The translations under genes and the position numbers were made by a program. A DNA stretch of 64,000 nucleotides from Proteus alimentorum (GTDB lineage: Bacteria > Pseudomonadota > Gammaproteobacteria > Enterobacterales > Enterobacteriaceae). The stretch is taken from assembly GCF_002607735.1 (NCBI RefSeq), contig NZ_NBVR01000039.1:199908-263907 (forward strand), given 5' to 3'. Below are positions 46,421 through 56,556 of this stretch, in pieces (positions within the stretch are counted from its first letter, which is position 1; each line of letters begins with the position of its first letter). The notes beneath the pieces are model-generated. The model was not told the DNA's origin. It searched no databases and saw only the letters and a list, made by a program, of their open reading frames with translations.

Positions 46421-46977
46421 ATTACCTTCCTTGGCGCTACAGCTTATTTAGACAAAAAGCATTATTATGGCTTTCTCAAACGCTATCATTGGTCACGATC
46501 ACTTTCATTATTTGTAGCTATTACACCTACCATTTGGCACAAAAACAATCACACATAACAGATCAACAATACCAAACTCAACAACAAGAGGATTTATTAC
46601 TAAAACAACTCGATATATATCAAAAACAGAAAAAACAGGCACTTTTACGCTATCAACACTATTCACTCTATTATCAAAACTGGCTGCGCTATTTACATTA
46701 CATTCGTTTTTTTCGAGCTATCGAAGCGCATCTTCCCTCAACAGGTTGGATTAGCCACTATGATGAAACCGATAATCAATGCTCACTGCACCTCACTCTC
46801 CCGAATACGCAATCACTCTCTTTTATGACCAATCTTAAAAGTCACCCTGTTTTAGCCTCTTTAACATTGCGTTATTTACAACAAAGCAAAATTGATCCGT
46901 CTTACACAGAAATACATTTAAACGGGAAATCAGAAGAACAAGCGCAATGGAATGAAGAAGATGAGGGAAGCCAATGA
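46408..46977 (+). CDS. hofN: HofN/PilN-like inner-membrane protein
   Basis: 189 residues with a short cytoplasmic N-terminus ('YQVNYLPWRYSLFRQKALLW', the PilN-type segment that contacts PilM), one transmembrane helix (about 22-45), a Gln-rich coiled coil (about 48-85) and a small ferredoxin-like periplasmic domain. Overlaps both neighbours, so the operon is translationally coupled. Confidence 0.77.
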   Translation: MYQVNYLPWRYSLFRQKALLWLSQTLSLVTITFIICSYYTYHLAQKQSHITDQQYQTQQQEDLLLKQLDIYQKQKKQALLRYQHYSLYYQNWLRYLHYIRFFRAIEAHLPSTGWISHYDETDNQCSLHLTLPNTQSLSFMTNLKSHPVLASLTLRYLQQSKIDPSYTEIHLNGKSEEQAQWNEEDEGSQ

Positions 46978-47504
46978 AAATAAAGGCACAATGGTTGTTA
47001 CTTATTGCGTTTCTACCTAAGTGGAAACTCACTTTACTGAGCTTAATTATACCTTTTATTACCCTGCTATTTTATTACCTCTTGATCTACATGGACTACC
47101 AGCAAGAGATAACCCAACAACACATAGAAATAGCACAAAGATTAAAGCGTATTAATCATCATCAACGCACATTAGGCACAATGCCATCTCTTAATTCACT
47201 AATCACACAACAAATGGATTATGACATCCCATTCGATAACACACCGGTTAGTGAGCAATTGCAACGCTTACTGATGACGTATCATTTTATACCCGAGATT
47301 TGGGAAAACACGCCTAACTCTTTATATAAACTCACTTTTACGTTGTCTTACCCACAGTTTTTAACACTTTTGGAATACCTCAATCAAACACGTTTAGCGC
47401 TGATTTCTCTCAATATTATTCCAATAGAACCCCATCTCATTTCAGTACAAATAAGCCTTACAGAGCTAAGTTATTCTAGTGCAATACAGGGTGATATATC
47501 ATGA
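46974..47504 (+). CDS. hofO: HofO/PilO-like inner-membrane protein
   Basis: 176 residues. One transmembrane helix (about 20-40), a coiled coil and a ferredoxin-like periplasmic domain ('LYKLTFTLSYPQFLTLLEYL'), the PilO plan. It would pair with HofN to link the inner-membrane platform to the secretin. Four-base overlaps on both sides (ATGA). Confidence 0.75.
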   Translation: MKIKAQWLLLIAFLPKWKLTLLSLIIPFITLLFYYLLIYMDYQQEITQQHIEIAQRLKRINHHQRTLGTMPSLNSLITQQMDYDIPFDNTPVSEQLQRLLMTYHFIPEIWENTPNSLYKLTFTLSYPQFLTLLEYLNQTRLALISLNIIPIEPHLISVQISLTELSYSSAIQGDIS

Positions 47505-48601
47505 AGATAGGAATTTTCATCGTCATATTATGTATGACAACCGCCATTTGGGCACACACCCGAGACCCCTTCTTTCCTGAGAATATCAATGATGAAAAGA
47601 TACCCTCTACTTTTATTGAAGAACGAACATCAGCGACGGAACAACTTGAAGAGTTACATCATCAACTTTATCCTTTAAATTATGCTGATGCTGAGAGACT
47701 CGGTGAACAACTCAGTAATCACACTATTCCATTACTGAGTCAGCAAGGGCGAGTTATTATTGATAAAGAAGCGAATAGTCTTTCAATCGTTGATAATAGT
47801 AAAACACTGTCTGAAATTGAGGATTGGCTCAAATTACGGGATACCCCACAACAACAAGTTCATATCACCGCTCATATTGTGAGTAGCAGTCAGGATGCTT
47901 TAAATGAATTAGGCACTCAATGGGGATTACAAGCATTAAAAACACAAACCGAAGCAGCATCTACAATATCGAATACTATTTCGACAACCTCCTCACTTAA
48001 TTCGGCGTTATCAACGCCTTCACTTTCTGCATTATCACTTCATCAAAACACCAAAAATCCCCTTCACTATATTGCATTTAATATTGCCAGAATTAATGGT
48101 CGCCTATTAGAGCTTGAATTAAGCGCATTAGAACAAGAGAAACAGTTATCTATTATCGCAAGTCCAAGGCTAACAACCGCTCATGAAAAAACAGCATCCA
48201 TCAAACAAGGAACGGAAATCCCCTATGTCAGTCGAGATAATGAAATTACACGAGTTCAATTTAAAGAGGCCGTCTTAGGCATGGAAGTCACCCCTATTAT
48301 CCAAAGAAATAAACAGATAAGGTTAATACTTAAAATTAGTCAAAACACACCGGGCATTGCACTTGTTCAAGGTGGAAGTGAACATCTATCTATTGATAAA
48401 CAAGAGATCAGCACAGAAGTAGCTATTCGTGATGGCGAAACCATTATGCTAGGAGGTATATTTCAGCAAAAACAGCAAGAACATACGGCAAAGATCCCTT
48501 TTTTATCCTCTATTCCATTACTAGGCGTACTTTTCAGTCATAAAAGAGATCAACACAGTCGCCATGAATTGGTTATTTTTATTACACCTAAATTAATCTA
48601 A
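47501..48601 (+). CDS. hofQ: Short HofQ/PilQ-type secretin without an N0 domain (possible HofP-HofQ fusion)
   Basis: 366 residues against about 412 for E. coli HofQ. After the signal peptide the mature protein begins 'HTRDPFFPEN', a motif I associate with PilP/HofP rather than with secretins. It then goes straight to an N1-type domain ('LYPLNYADAERLGEQLSNHT') and the secretin core ('KQLSIIASPRLTTAHEKTAS', 'EVTPIIQRNKQIRLILKISQ', 'LGGIFQQK', 'ELVIFITPKLI'). The STN/N0 domain of HofQ is missing and no separate hofP gene is present, so a deletion joining hofP to hofQ is likely. Outer-membrane channel for DNA uptake, if functional. Confidence 0.8.
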   Translation: MKIGIFIVILCMTTAIWAHTRDPFFPENINDEKIPSTFIEERTSATEQLEELHHQLYPLNYADAERLGEQLSNHTIPLLSQQGRVIIDKEANSLSIVDNSKTLSEIEDWLKLRDTPQQQVHITAHIVSSSQDALNELGTQWGLQALKTQTEAASTISNTISTTSSLNSALSTPSLSALSLHQNTKNPLHYIAFNIARINGRLLELELSALEQEKQLSIIASPRLTTAHEKTASIKQGTEIPYVSRDNEITRVQFKEAVLGMEVTPIIQRNKQIRLILKISQNTPGIALVQGGSEHLSIDKQEISTEVAIRDGETIMLGGIFQQKQQEHTAKIPFLSSIPLLGVLFSHKRDQHSRHELVIFITPKLI

Positions 48602-49180
48602 TTTTTTATGTAATAAATAGTTTTATTATAAAATACAATGCACTATATGTTTTTTACTAGGATTAAACTGAGAGTTATTCATTGTTTTTTCTTATAATCA
48701 GTATTTATAGATTTGACGATGAGGACGATTTAGCTTACAAGGGTTAGCTAATTTGAGTGAACCTGAAACATCACAATAAAAATACGGATACATTTTATGC
48801 ACTTCCTCTATTCTTGGAGGTAGGGCTTTTTATATGTAATATTGATCGATTGATGACGAAAAAGACAATATTATCAGATGCGGTTTTCCGACTAAATTGT
48901 GTTAGAATCTCCGCGTTGCCAACAAAGATAATTACTTTTTTAGTAGTTTTTGTTATGTACTGTGGGCAAAGGGATTTTTATCCTATGTTGTCGTTTATGA
49001 CAGCATGTGGTTATTTTATAGCGATCTACTGAAAGAACTCAGTCTTATTATGAGAGTAGATAACAAATGTTATCAGGTGTGAATTAGATAAACACTCATA
49101 AATTTCAGTTTAGGTCCCGTCGCTGAATGAATTTGGCGGGGCGGGTTATCATTAACGAATATCTTAGTAATACCAAAAAC
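48602..49180. other. Intergenic region between hofQ and aroK
   Basis: About 580 bp without a convincing gene. A GTG-started frame of 91 codons (48757-49032) has no ribosome binding site and I do not accept it. TGTTAGAAT (48899-48907) is a possible extended -10 of the aroK operon; the long leader ends with 'GGTCCCGTCGCTGAATG', which resembles the E. coli aroK leader as I remember it. Confidence 0.5.
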
Positions 49181-49702
49181 ATGGCAGAGAAACGTAATAT
49201 CTTTCTGGTTGGGCCTATGGGTGCCGGCAAAAGCACTATTGGTCGTCAGTTAGCTCAACAACTTAGTATGGAATTTTATGATTCCGATCAGGAAATTGAG
49301 CGACGTACAGGTGCGGATGTAGGTTGGGTATTTGATGTAGAAGGCGAAGAAGGCTTCCGTCAACGAGAAGAAAAAATAATCAACGAACTTACTGAAAAGC
49401 AAGGCATTGTGCTAGCAACAGGTGGTGGTTCGGTGATATCGCGAGAAACCCGTAACAGACTATCTGCTCGTGGTGTGGTTGTTTATTTAGAAACCAACAT
49501 CGAAAAGCAGCTCGCGCGTACCCAACGTGATAAAAAACGTCCTTTATTGCAAGGTGTTGAACCTGTGCGTGATGTCTTAGAGACATTAGCTGAAGAACGT
49601 AATCCTCTTTATGAAGAGATTGCTGACATCACTATTCATACTGATGATCAGAGTGCAAAAATTGTAGCCAATCAAATAATTGAATTATTAGAACAAAACT
49701 AA
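49181..49702 (+). CDS. aroK: Shikimate kinase I
   Basis: 173 residues. Phosphorylates shikimate at the 3-hydroxyl in aromatic amino acid synthesis. P-loop '[18 protein letters not shown]' at residues 10-27, shikimate-binding '[11 protein letters not shown]' and '[11 protein letters not shown]', and the lid '[11 protein letters not shown]'. Start at [11 protein letters not shown] matches E. coli AroK; the frame is open 18 codons upstream. Followed by aroB, damX and dam as in the E. coli dam superoperon. Confidence 0.95.
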   Translation: MAEKRNIFLVGPMGAGKSTIGRQLAQQLSMEFYDSDQEIERRTGADVGWVFDVEGEEGFRQREEKIINELTEKQGIVLATGGGSVISRETRNRLSARGVVVYLETNIEKQLARTQRDKKRPLLQGVEPVRDVLETLAEERNPLYEEIADITIHTDDQSAKIVANQIIELLEQN

Positions 49703-49756
49703 TAAATTCAGCTATTTATATGGTTAAGTAAAGACAATAAGAAGAAGGCCACTGTT

Positions 49757-50851
49757 ATGGAAAAAATCACTGTCACATTAGGTGAAAGAAGCTATCCCAT
49801 TACCATTGCTTCTGGCCTTTTTCATCAAGAAGATACCTTTTTACCTTTAAAATCGGGACAGCAAGTTATGATTGTCACAAACGTGACTCTTGCTCCTCTC
49901 TATTTAGAAAAGGTAACGAACACCTTAAAAAAACAAGGTGTTTTGGTTGATAGCGTCATTTTGCCTGATGGTGAACAATATAAATCGCTTGAGATCATGA
50001 ATGATGTCTTTACTGCATTATTAGAAAAAAATCACAATCGAGATACAACACTTATCGCATTAGGTGGTGGTGTTATTGGTGATCTAACCGGTTTTGCCGC
50101 AGCAAGCTATCAACGTGGCGTTCGCTTTATCCAAGTACCAACAACACTATTGTCACAAGTCGATTCTTCTGTTGGTGGAAAAACAGCGGTTAATCACCCT
50201 CTTGGCAAAAACATGATTGGTGCGTTTTATCAGCCCGCTTCTGTTGTTATCGATCTCGATTGTCTTGCCACATTACCGCCTCGTGAACTTTCATCGGGTT
50301 TAGCTGAAGTTATTAAATATGGCATCATTTTAGATAAAGAGTTTTTTATCTGGCTTGAAAATAATATTGATAAACTCTTGGCTCTTGATCCTAACGCCAT
50401 GGCATTTTGTATCCGTCGTTGCTGTGAGCTAAAAGCTGACGTCGTTGCTGCTGATGAAAAAGAAACAAGTGGTTTACGCGCACTACTCAACCTTGGCCAT
50501 ACCTATGGACACGCCATTGAAGCTCATATGGGATATGGTGTTTGGTTGCATGGTGAAGCCGTTGCTGCAGGTATGGTAATGGCGGCAAGAACATCTCAAG
50601 CGCTTGGTCAACTCACTGAAGAAGAGACTCAACGAGTTATTCAATTGCTTGAGAAAGCCAATCTCCCCGTCAATGGTCCTATTGAGATGACACCTGATGA
50701 CTATTTACCTCATATGATGAGAGATAAAAAAGTATCTGGTGGCAAATTACACCTTGTTTTACCAAAAGGTATCGGTCAATCCGAATTGCGTGCCGATATT
50801 ACTCGCGAACAAGTCCGCAAAGCGATAACATCTTGCATTAATGCAAATTAA
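49757..50851 (+). CDS. aroB: 3-Dehydroquinate synthase
   Basis: 364 residues. Converts DAHP to 3-dehydroquinate, the second shikimate-pathway step; NAD and zinc-dependent. NAD site '[20 protein letters not shown]', active-site '[20 protein letters not shown]', and zinc ligands in '[12 protein letters not shown]' and '[11 protein letters not shown]'. 54 bp after aroK on the same strand. Confidence 0.96.
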   Translation: MEKITVTLGERSYPITIASGLFHQEDTFLPLKSGQQVMIVTNVTLAPLYLEKVTNTLKKQGVLVDSVILPDGEQYKSLEIMNDVFTALLEKNHNRDTTLIALGGGVIGDLTGFAAASYQRGVRFIQVPTTLLSQVDSSVGGKTAVNHPLGKNMIGAFYQPASVVIDLDCLATLPPRELSSGLAEVIKYGIILDKEFFIWLENNIDKLLALDPNAMAFCIRRCCELKADVVAADEKETSGLRALLNLGHTYGHAIEAHMGYGVWLHGEAVAAGMVMAARTSQALGQLTEEETQRVIQLLEKANLPVNGPIEMTPDDYLPHMMRDKKVSGGKLHLVLPKGIGQSELRADITREQVRKAITSCINAN

Positions 50852-51021
50852 GCTCCCCATTACCTGACTAGATGTAAACCAGAATATCCATTTAAGGAAA
50901 ATTCTGGTTAATATTGTCAAATGCAACGTTTCAGAAAAAGCGTTTCATCCTTATACTATGAGGTAATGGCTAAGGCTGAATAGAATATTTTTCGCTTTTT
51001 GACGCTCTGACGGAGGGCATA

Positions 51022-51960
51022 ATGGACGAGTTCAAACCTGATAATGAAACCAAGGGTGATAATTCACTCAAACCTGATACTTCGGATAGACCTGAACGTC
51101 GAACCAACCGACCTCGTAGCAATCCATTAAAAAACGCACGATTCTCTGTATCCCGTCAACAGATGATGATTGGTGTGGGTGTTTTAGTGCTTATTCTGTT
51201 AATTATCGCAATAAGTTCAGCATTAAAATCACCAGAAACAACAGAACCTGCGCCTTCAACCAATACAGAAAGAAATATCGACCTCTCTCAGCAACCGTCA
51301 TCCGTTACGCCTTTAGAAAATGGTCAGCCATCGACACCTCAGTCTATTTCTGGGCAAGATATACAGCCGGCAACACCACCTTCACAAAATTTACCTCCAA
51401 TGATTGATTCGCAAGGTCAACGTGTTGAAATCCCTGGAGATATCGTTGATTCTTTAAATCAACAACAAGCGGGCATTAATCAAGCGACTAATCAGCAGTT
51501 AAATGCACAACAACCAAAACCGGTGCAGCCTGTTACACAACCACCCGTCACCAAACCTGTACAACAAGTACAAAAACCGGCTGAAGTAAAAACACCACCG
51601 ACAAAACCGGTAACACCACCAGCAACAACGCAACCTAAACCAACAACGACTAAACCTGTTGTTTCAGGCTCATTATCAGCGGGTAATTTAAGCACTATCC
51701 CTGCCACTAACTATACGTTGCAATTAAGTGGTGCAAGTCGCCAAGATACCTTAGAGGCTTTCGCTAAAAAGAACCTCAATGGAAACTACGCTATTTATAA
51801 AACACAGCGTAACGGTAATCCATGGTATGTACTCATCTATGGAAATTATCGTAATATAAGTGAAGCAAAGCAGGCCGTTTCTTCTTTACCTGCACCAGTA
51901 CAAGCAAAACAACCTTGGGTTAGACCGATGAAACATGTTCATCAGGATCTAAAAAAATAA
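51022..51960 (+). CDS. damX: Cell division protein DamX (SPOR domain)
   Basis: 312 residues. Inner-membrane protein drawn to the septum by binding denuded glycan. Cytoplasmic charged N-terminus, one transmembrane helix (about 52-69), a long Pro/Gln/Thr-rich periplasmic linker (about 70-225), and a C-terminal SPOR domain (about 228-305, 'NYTLQLSGASRQDTLEAFAK', 'PWYVLIYGNY'). Shorter than E. coli DamX (428 aa), mostly in the linker. Between aroB and dam, as in E. coli. Confidence 0.92.
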   Translation: MDEFKPDNETKGDNSLKPDTSDRPERRTNRPRSNPLKNARFSVSRQQMMIGVGVLVLILLIIAISSALKSPETTEPAPSTNTERNIDLSQQPSSVTPLENGQPSTPQSISGQDIQPATPPSQNLPPMIDSQGQRVEIPGDIVDSLNQQQAGINQATNQQLNAQQPKPVQPVTQPPVTKPVQQVQKPAEVKTPPTKPVTPPATTQPKPTTTKPVVSGSLSAGNLSTIPATNYTLQLSGASRQDTLEAFAKKNLNGNYAIYKTQRNGNPWYVLIYGNYRNISEAKQAVSSLPAPVQAKQPWVRPMKHVHQDLKK

Positions 51961-52042
51961 TTAAGACGAAGTTCACCGCTGATATGCTGTCTGAAACAGA
52001 GTACAATCGGCGACTCTGAAACGATTGAGAAATTTGGACGGC

Positions 52043-52858
52043 ATGAAAAAAAAACGCGCATTCCTAAAATGGGCTGGTGGTAAATATCCTTTGGTAGATG
52101 ACATTAAACGTCATCTGCCTGAGGGTAATTGTTTAATTGAACCTTTTATGGGTGCCGGTTCTGTTTTTTTAAATACAGAATACGATTCATATATTCTTGC
52201 CGATATAAATAGTGATCTAATTCATCTCTATAATACGGTAAAACAACATCCTGAAAAATTTATGAAGGATGCCCGCTTATTATTTACCCCTCAGATGAAT
52301 ATCGCAGAAGAGTTTTATCAACTACGACAAGAATTTAATCGTTCAACAGACGCTTATCAGCGTAGTGTGTTATTTCTCTATCTTAACCGCCATTGCTACA
52401 ATGGGCTGTGTCGTTATAATTCAAAAGGTGAATACAATGTCCCTTTTGGTCGTTATAAAAAACCTTATTTTCCTGAAGCAGAGCTAACTTGGTTTTCTGA
52501 AAAAGCACAAAAAGCCGAATTTGTTTGCCAAAGCTATTCATCAACGATGACAAATGCAGAAAAAGGCGCTGTCGTTTATTGCGATCCGCCTTATGCACCA
52601 TTATCTCCGACTGCAAATTTTACGTCATACCATACAAATAGCTTTAGTTTTCAAGAGCAGGAACATCTGGCTCAACTTGCCTCAATGCTGGCTTACGAGA
52701 GACAGATACCCGTGTTAATATCAAATCATGAGACTGCGTTAACAAAAGAGTGGTATGTAAACGCAAAAGAGCTACACAGTGTGAAGGTCAGAAGAACAAT
52801 CAGTAGCAACACACTGGGTCGTAGCAAAGTGAACGAATTACTTGCCTTATATAAATAA
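52043..52858 (+). CDS. dam: DNA adenine methylase Dam
   Basis: 271 residues. Methylates adenine in GATC for mismatch repair strand choice and replication timing. SAM motif '[20 protein letters not shown]' with '[10 protein letters not shown]', and the catalytic DPPY in '[20 protein letters not shown]'. Start chosen at [13 protein letters not shown], which matches E. coli Dam; the frame opens 6 codons earlier. Lies between damX and rpe. Confidence 0.96.
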   Translation: MKKKRAFLKWAGGKYPLVDDIKRHLPEGNCLIEPFMGAGSVFLNTEYDSYILADINSDLIHLYNTVKQHPEKFMKDARLLFTPQMNIAEEFYQLRQEFNRSTDAYQRSVLFLYLNRHCYNGLCRYNSKGEYNVPFGRYKKPYFPEAELTWFSEKAQKAEFVCQSYSSTMTNAEKGAVVYCDPPYAPLSPTANFTSYHTNSFSFQEQEHLAQLASMLAYERQIPVLISNHETALTKEWYVNAKELHSVKVRRTISSNTLGRSKVNELLALYK

Positions 52859-52902
52859 TCGTTAACACCTCCCGACAATGGGAGTGTTGTCTGGAGAATG
52901 CG

Positions 52903-53574
52903 ATGAAAGATTTTCTGATTGCCCCTTCTATTTTGTCCGCTGATTTTGCTCGCCTTGGTGAAGATACTGAAAAAGTCCTCGCAGCTGGCGCAGATGTTGT
53001 CCACTTTGATGTTATGGATAACCACTATGTTCCTAATCTGACATTTGGTGCGCCAATTTGTAAGGCGCTGCGCAACTACGGCATTACAGCCCCCATTGAT
53101 GTTCACCTAATGGTTAAACCTGTTGACCGTATCATTCCTGATTTTGCAAATGCGGGTGCAACTTATATCTCATTTCACGCTGAAGCCAGTGACCACGTCG
53201 ATCGCACTATTCAATTAATTAAAGATTGTGGTTGTAAAGCAGGCTTAGTGCTTAATCCAGCAACTCCATTAAACTATCTCGACTATGTTATGGATAAATT
53301 AGATCTTATCCTGCTAATGTCTGTTAACCCAGGCTTTGGTGGCCAATCATTTATTCCTAATACGCTCGATAAATTACGCCAAGTTCGTAAGATGATTGAT
53401 GATGGTGGTTATGACATTCGTTTAGAAATTGATGGCGGTGTCAAAGTCGATAATATTGCTGAAATTGCGCAAGCTGGCGCTGATATGTTTGTTGCAGGCT
53501 CTGCTATTTTCAATCAACCAGACTATAAGCATGTTATCGACAATATGCGCCGTGAATTAGAAAAGGTATCGTAA
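52903..53574 (+). CDS. rpe: Ribulose-phosphate 3-epimerase
   Basis: 223 residues. Interconverts ribulose-5-P and xylulose-5-P in the pentose phosphate pathway. TIM barrel with metal ligands and catalytic Asp in '[14 protein letters not shown]', '[19 protein letters not shown]', 'DVHLMV' and '[11 protein letters not shown]'. TAATG overlap with gph. Confidence 0.96.
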   Translation: MKDFLIAPSILSADFARLGEDTEKVLAAGADVVHFDVMDNHYVPNLTFGAPICKALRNYGITAPIDVHLMVKPVDRIIPDFANAGATYISFHAEASDHVDRTIQLIKDCGCKAGLVLNPATPLNYLDYVMDKLDLILLMSVNPGFGGQSFIPNTLDKLRQVRKMIDDGGYDIRLEIDGGVKVDNIAEIAQAGADMFVAGSAIFNQPDYKHVIDNMRRELEKVS

Positions 53575-54284
53575 TGACAGATAAAAAACTCAAAGGTATC
53601 CGTGCTATCGCCTTTGATCTTGATGGCACTCTCACCGACAGCGCTGTTGGTCTTACAGAAGCAACAGACTACGCATTAAAAACAAAAGGCTTCCCGCCAG
53701 CTGGCAAACATAATGTCACTATTTGGGTTGGGAACGGCGTGGATATGCTACTGACACGCGCTTTGCACAATGCTGGTGTCGAGGATGTGACTGATACCTT
53801 ATTAAAAGAGATGCGTGAACTTTTTGATGAACATTATGCAACTTCAGTCAAAACAGGCAGTGATTTATTCCCTCACGTCAAAGAAACCCTTGAAATATTA
53901 GCTTCACACAATATTCCTCTGGGTATCGTGACAAACAAACCAACACCATTTATTGCACCATTACTACAGCAACTGGATATTGAAAAATACTTTTCCTTAG
54001 TGTTAGGTGGCGATGATGTGAAAGAAAAAAAACCACATCCAGCACCATTATATTTAACAATGGGCACATTTGGTGTTAAAAAGGAAGAACTCCTTTTTGT
54101 TGGGGATTCTCGCAACGATATTATTGCAGCACAAGCGGCGGAGTGCCCTTGCGTAGGTTTAACCTACGGCTATAACTACGGCGTATCTATTGCAGACAGC
54201 AAACCTGATTTTACACTCGATAATTTTGCTGACTTGCTTTCTATCCTCGATATCACGCCAATGACAACTGTGGAACAGAATTAA
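53574..54284 (+). CDS. gph: Phosphoglycolate phosphatase
   Basis: 236 residues. HAD-family enzyme that removes 2-phosphoglycolate formed in DNA end repair. Nucleophile motif '[17 protein letters not shown]' (about 11-27), 'GIVTNKP' (motif II), and '[20 protein letters not shown]' (motif IV). Shares one base with rpe and ends two bases before trpS. Confidence 0.94.
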   Translation: MTDKKLKGIRAIAFDLDGTLTDSAVGLTEATDYALKTKGFPPAGKHNVTIWVGNGVDMLLTRALHNAGVEDVTDTLLKEMRELFDEHYATSVKTGSDLFPHVKETLEILASHNIPLGIVTNKPTPFIAPLLQQLDIEKYFSLVLGGDDVKEKKPHPAPLYLTMGTFGVKKEELLFVGDSRNDIIAAQAAECPCVGLTYGYNYGVSIADSKPDFTLDNFADLLSILDITPMTTVEQN

Positions 54285-54285
54285 A

Positions 54286-55314
54286 ATGACGACTTCAGTA
54301 GAAAAAACGGCACAAAAGCCAATTGTATTCAGTGGTGCACAACCTTCTGGTGAATTAACTATCGGAAACTATATGGGTGCACTGCGTCAATGGGTACAAA
54401 TGCAAGATGACTATGATTGCATTTACTGTATCGTTGACCAACACGCCATTACAGTACGCCAAGATCCGAAAGAACTAAGAAAAAGAACCTTAGACACACT
54501 GGCTCTGTACCTTGCTTGTGGTATTGATCCAGAAAAAAGCACTATTTTTGTTCAATCACATGTTCCACAACATGCACAATTAAGCTGGGCACTTAACTGC
54601 TATACCTATTTTGGTGAGTTGAGCCGAATGACTCAATTTAAAGATAAATCAGCGCGTCACGCTGAAAATATCAATGCAGGGTTATTCGATTATCCTGTAT
54701 TAATGGCAGCGGATATTCTCATTTATCAAACCAATCAAGTTCCAGTTGGTATCGACCAAAAACAGCATCTAGAATTAAGCCGTGATATTGCCCAGCGTTT
54801 TAATGCAATCTATGGCGATATATTCACCGTACCCGATCCTTTTATTCCTAAAGGTGGAGCTCGTGTGATGGCATTACAAGATCCAACTAAAAAAATGTCT
54901 AAGTCTGATGATAACCGTAATAACGTTATCGCATTGCTTGAAGATCCAAAAGCAGCAGCTAAAAAGATCAAACGTGCAATGACAGACTCAGAAGAGCCAC
55001 CTCGTGTTATTTACGATCTTGAAAACAAAGCCGGTGTATCTAACTTACTCGATATTTTAGCGGGTGTTACAGGTAAAACTATTCCTGAACTAGAAGCTGA
55101 ATTTGAAGGCCAAATGTACGGCCATCTAAAAGGTGCTGTTGCTGATGCGGTATCTGAAATGCTGACCAACATTCAAGAACGTTTTAACACATTCCGTAAT
55201 GATGATGCGTTGCTTAATAAAATCATGAAAGAAGGTGCAGATAAAGCCAAAGCTCGCGCTCAAGCAACCTTAGACAAGGTTTATGACGCAATCGGATTTA
55301 TTGCACATCCGTAA
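54286..55314 (+). CDS. trpS: Tryptophanyl-tRNA synthetase
   Basis: 342 residues. Charges tRNA-Trp. Class I motifs: '[20 protein letters not shown]' (HIGH-type, here TIGN) and '[14 protein letters not shown]' (KMSKS). About eight residues longer at the N-terminus than E. coli TrpS; the ATG one base after the gph stop is the natural start. Last gene of the conserved block. Confidence 0.96.
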   Translation: MTTSVEKTAQKPIVFSGAQPSGELTIGNYMGALRQWVQMQDDYDCIYCIVDQHAITVRQDPKELRKRTLDTLALYLACGIDPEKSTIFVQSHVPQHAQLSWALNCYTYFGELSRMTQFKDKSARHAENINAGLFDYPVLMAADILIYQTNQVPVGIDQKQHLELSRDIAQRFNAIYGDIFTVPDPFIPKGGARVMALQDPTKKMSKSDDNRNNVIALLEDPKAAAKKIKRAMTDSEEPPRVIYDLENKAGVSNLLDILAGVTGKTIPELEAEFEGQMYGHLKGAVADAVSEMLTNIQERFNTFRNDDALLNKIMKEGADKAKARAQATLDKVYDAIGFIAHP

Positions 55315-55330
55315 TTTTTCGTTAATGCAT

Positions 55331-55368
55331 AAAAAACACCCCAAAGTTGGTAGCCAACTTTTGGGGTG
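55331..55368. terminator. Hairpin terminator after trpS
   Basis: CACCCCAAAGTTGG/CCAACTTTTGGGGTG (55337-55350 and 55354-55368) with one bulged base. The T-run is on the minus strand (complement of 55331-55336), so it may originally have ended the minus-strand toxin-antitoxin remnant as well as trpS. Confidence 0.75.
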
Positions 55369-55409
55369 CAGTTCAATTTTTAGGGTGGTGTTTTTTTAGT
55401 AAAGAGGAA

Positions 55410-55616
55410 TTATTGGATTCTTAATACCACAATATCTATACTTGCTTTAGTAACATTATTTTCTATTCTGGTAATTACTGGTGGTATTACACCCATTCGC
55501 TCAGCAACTTGCGCTTTTATCAAATTATTGTGTTTACGTCATTGAGCCAGTGTATCTCTCAATTTTTCTTTACGCGTTTCACCATCCCAAACTATACGAT
55601 ATTCTTCATCTTTCAT
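55410..55616 (-). pseudogene. Decayed HigA/XRE-type antitoxin gene
   Basis: Reading from ATG 55616 gives MKDEEYRIVWDG, then 'LRDTLAQ', an in-frame TGA (55539-55541), then 'NLIKAQVAERMGVIPPVITR' and 'IENNVTKASID', ending at TAA (55410-55412). The part after the stop is a recognisable XRE helix-turn-helix (AQVAERMG...ITRIE). The protein would be about 68 residues, shorter than usual for this antitoxin class, so the end is also probably lost. It directly follows a toxin fragment. Confidence 0.7.
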
Positions 55617-55627
55617 TATGTAATTCT

Positions 55628-55763
55628 TTATGACTTCTCAATTTCATTGAGCACCTCCATCAATCGTTTTTGGGCGATCTCAATCTCTTTCTTTGATATT
55701 TTTTGCATTTTCTTAATAAAAATTCGAAACATAATAACAGTGTTTCTTTTATGGTATATCCAT
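55628..55763 (-). pseudogene. C-terminal fragment of a HigB/Gp49-type toxin
   Basis: The frame ending at TAA 55628 reads 'KWIYHKRNTVIMFRIFIKKM' then 'QKISKKEIEIAQKRLMEV', which resembles the C-terminal half of RelE/HigB-like toxins (usual form LLHGFxKKTQKTPxxEIexA). The N-terminal half is missing: the frame runs into the end of yiiM. The gap to the antitoxin start is 11 nt, the normal toxin-antitoxin order for higBA. A decayed module. Confidence 0.62.
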
Positions 55764-56438
55764 TTACTTCTTAAATAGTCGTCTATCAAAGCTCTCAATG
55801 GTTTGATTTTGCAGTCTTAACTGCATGGTTTTACTCCAACTCGCTGATAATCCTGCGGCACTTAATAAGCGATGATAAAGTTCTTCATCAAATGGCATAT
55901 GAAAAGCAATCGAAATCGCTTCTTTAACAGAGACATCACTGTTTCTTGAAACCAACACAAGAGGATGATGACTACCTGTTTCTCCAGTACTCACAACACG
56001 ATATAGCCAACCACAGTAACCACTATCTTGCATGAGTTGCGAAAAGTGACTGACTTCTGTCACCGTGTTAAGTTTGTAGCAAGGCGAGCGAGGTTGAGTC
56101 ACTTGAATTAATGCTGTTCCCCATTGATAAATATCCCCAATAAAAACATTATCTTCTGTCATGCCTGTTGTTGAGATATTTTCACCAAATGCAGGGGCAT
56201 GAAAAAAATCAGTTAATTGCGGGAATTGCTCCGCCCAATAAAGATAATGCTCTTTAGGGTAATGACAAAGTGCGCGATCAGGACCACCATGAAAACTCTT
56301 TTCTGCTTGCTCATCACCTTCTAATCCCTGTGATGTCAATTTGATATAACCATCCACCAGCCTTTTGGTGATCGCACTGGTAAATCCATTAGATGTTGTT
56401 GTGACATTACCAATAAAAACACTAGGAAAATAACGCAT
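55764..56438 (-). CDS. yiiM: MOSC-domain protein YiiM (6-hydroxyaminopurine reductase-like)
   Basis: 224 residues. Molybdenum-cofactor MOSC domain protein; E. coli YiiM detoxifies N-hydroxylated base analogues. 'LEGDEQAEKSFHGGPDRALC' followed by HYP, 'PAFGENISTTGMTEDNVFIG' and the probable cofactor Cys in 'QPRSPCYKLN' match the family. The C-terminal 'RLLSAAGLSASWSKTMQLR' is a typical YiiM end. Its stop abuts the toxin fragment. Confidence 0.92.
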   Translation of the reverse strand: MRYFPSVFIGNVTTTSNGFTSAITKRLVDGYIKLTSQGLEGDEQAEKSFHGGPDRALCHYPKEHYLYWAEQFPQLTDFFHAPAFGENISTTGMTEDNVFIGDIYQWGTALIQVTQPRSPCYKLNTVTEVSHFSQLMQDSGYCGWLYRVVSTGETGSHHPLVLVSRNSDVSVKEAISIAFHMPFDEELYHRLLSAAGLSASWSKTMQLRLQNQTIESFDRRLFKK

Positions 56439-56556
56439 AGCTTATCACTACCTAAACAGAAAGGAATAACTCATAGTAAAGATAGTGTTCAAAAGAAACA
56501 ATGCCGACAAATGTCGGCATTGAAAATATAAAAGAGAAAGGAAGTTATCTACTCAA

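Noticed and set aside
48757..49032. 91-codon GTG-started frame between hofQ and aroK
   Set aside because: No ribosome binding site and no recognisable domain; it overlaps the likely aroK promoter and leader.
55509..55778. 89-codon plus-strand frame after trpS
   Set aside because: It is antisense to the toxin-antitoxin remnant, is very Phe/Ile-rich because of AT-rich DNA, and has no ribosome binding site.
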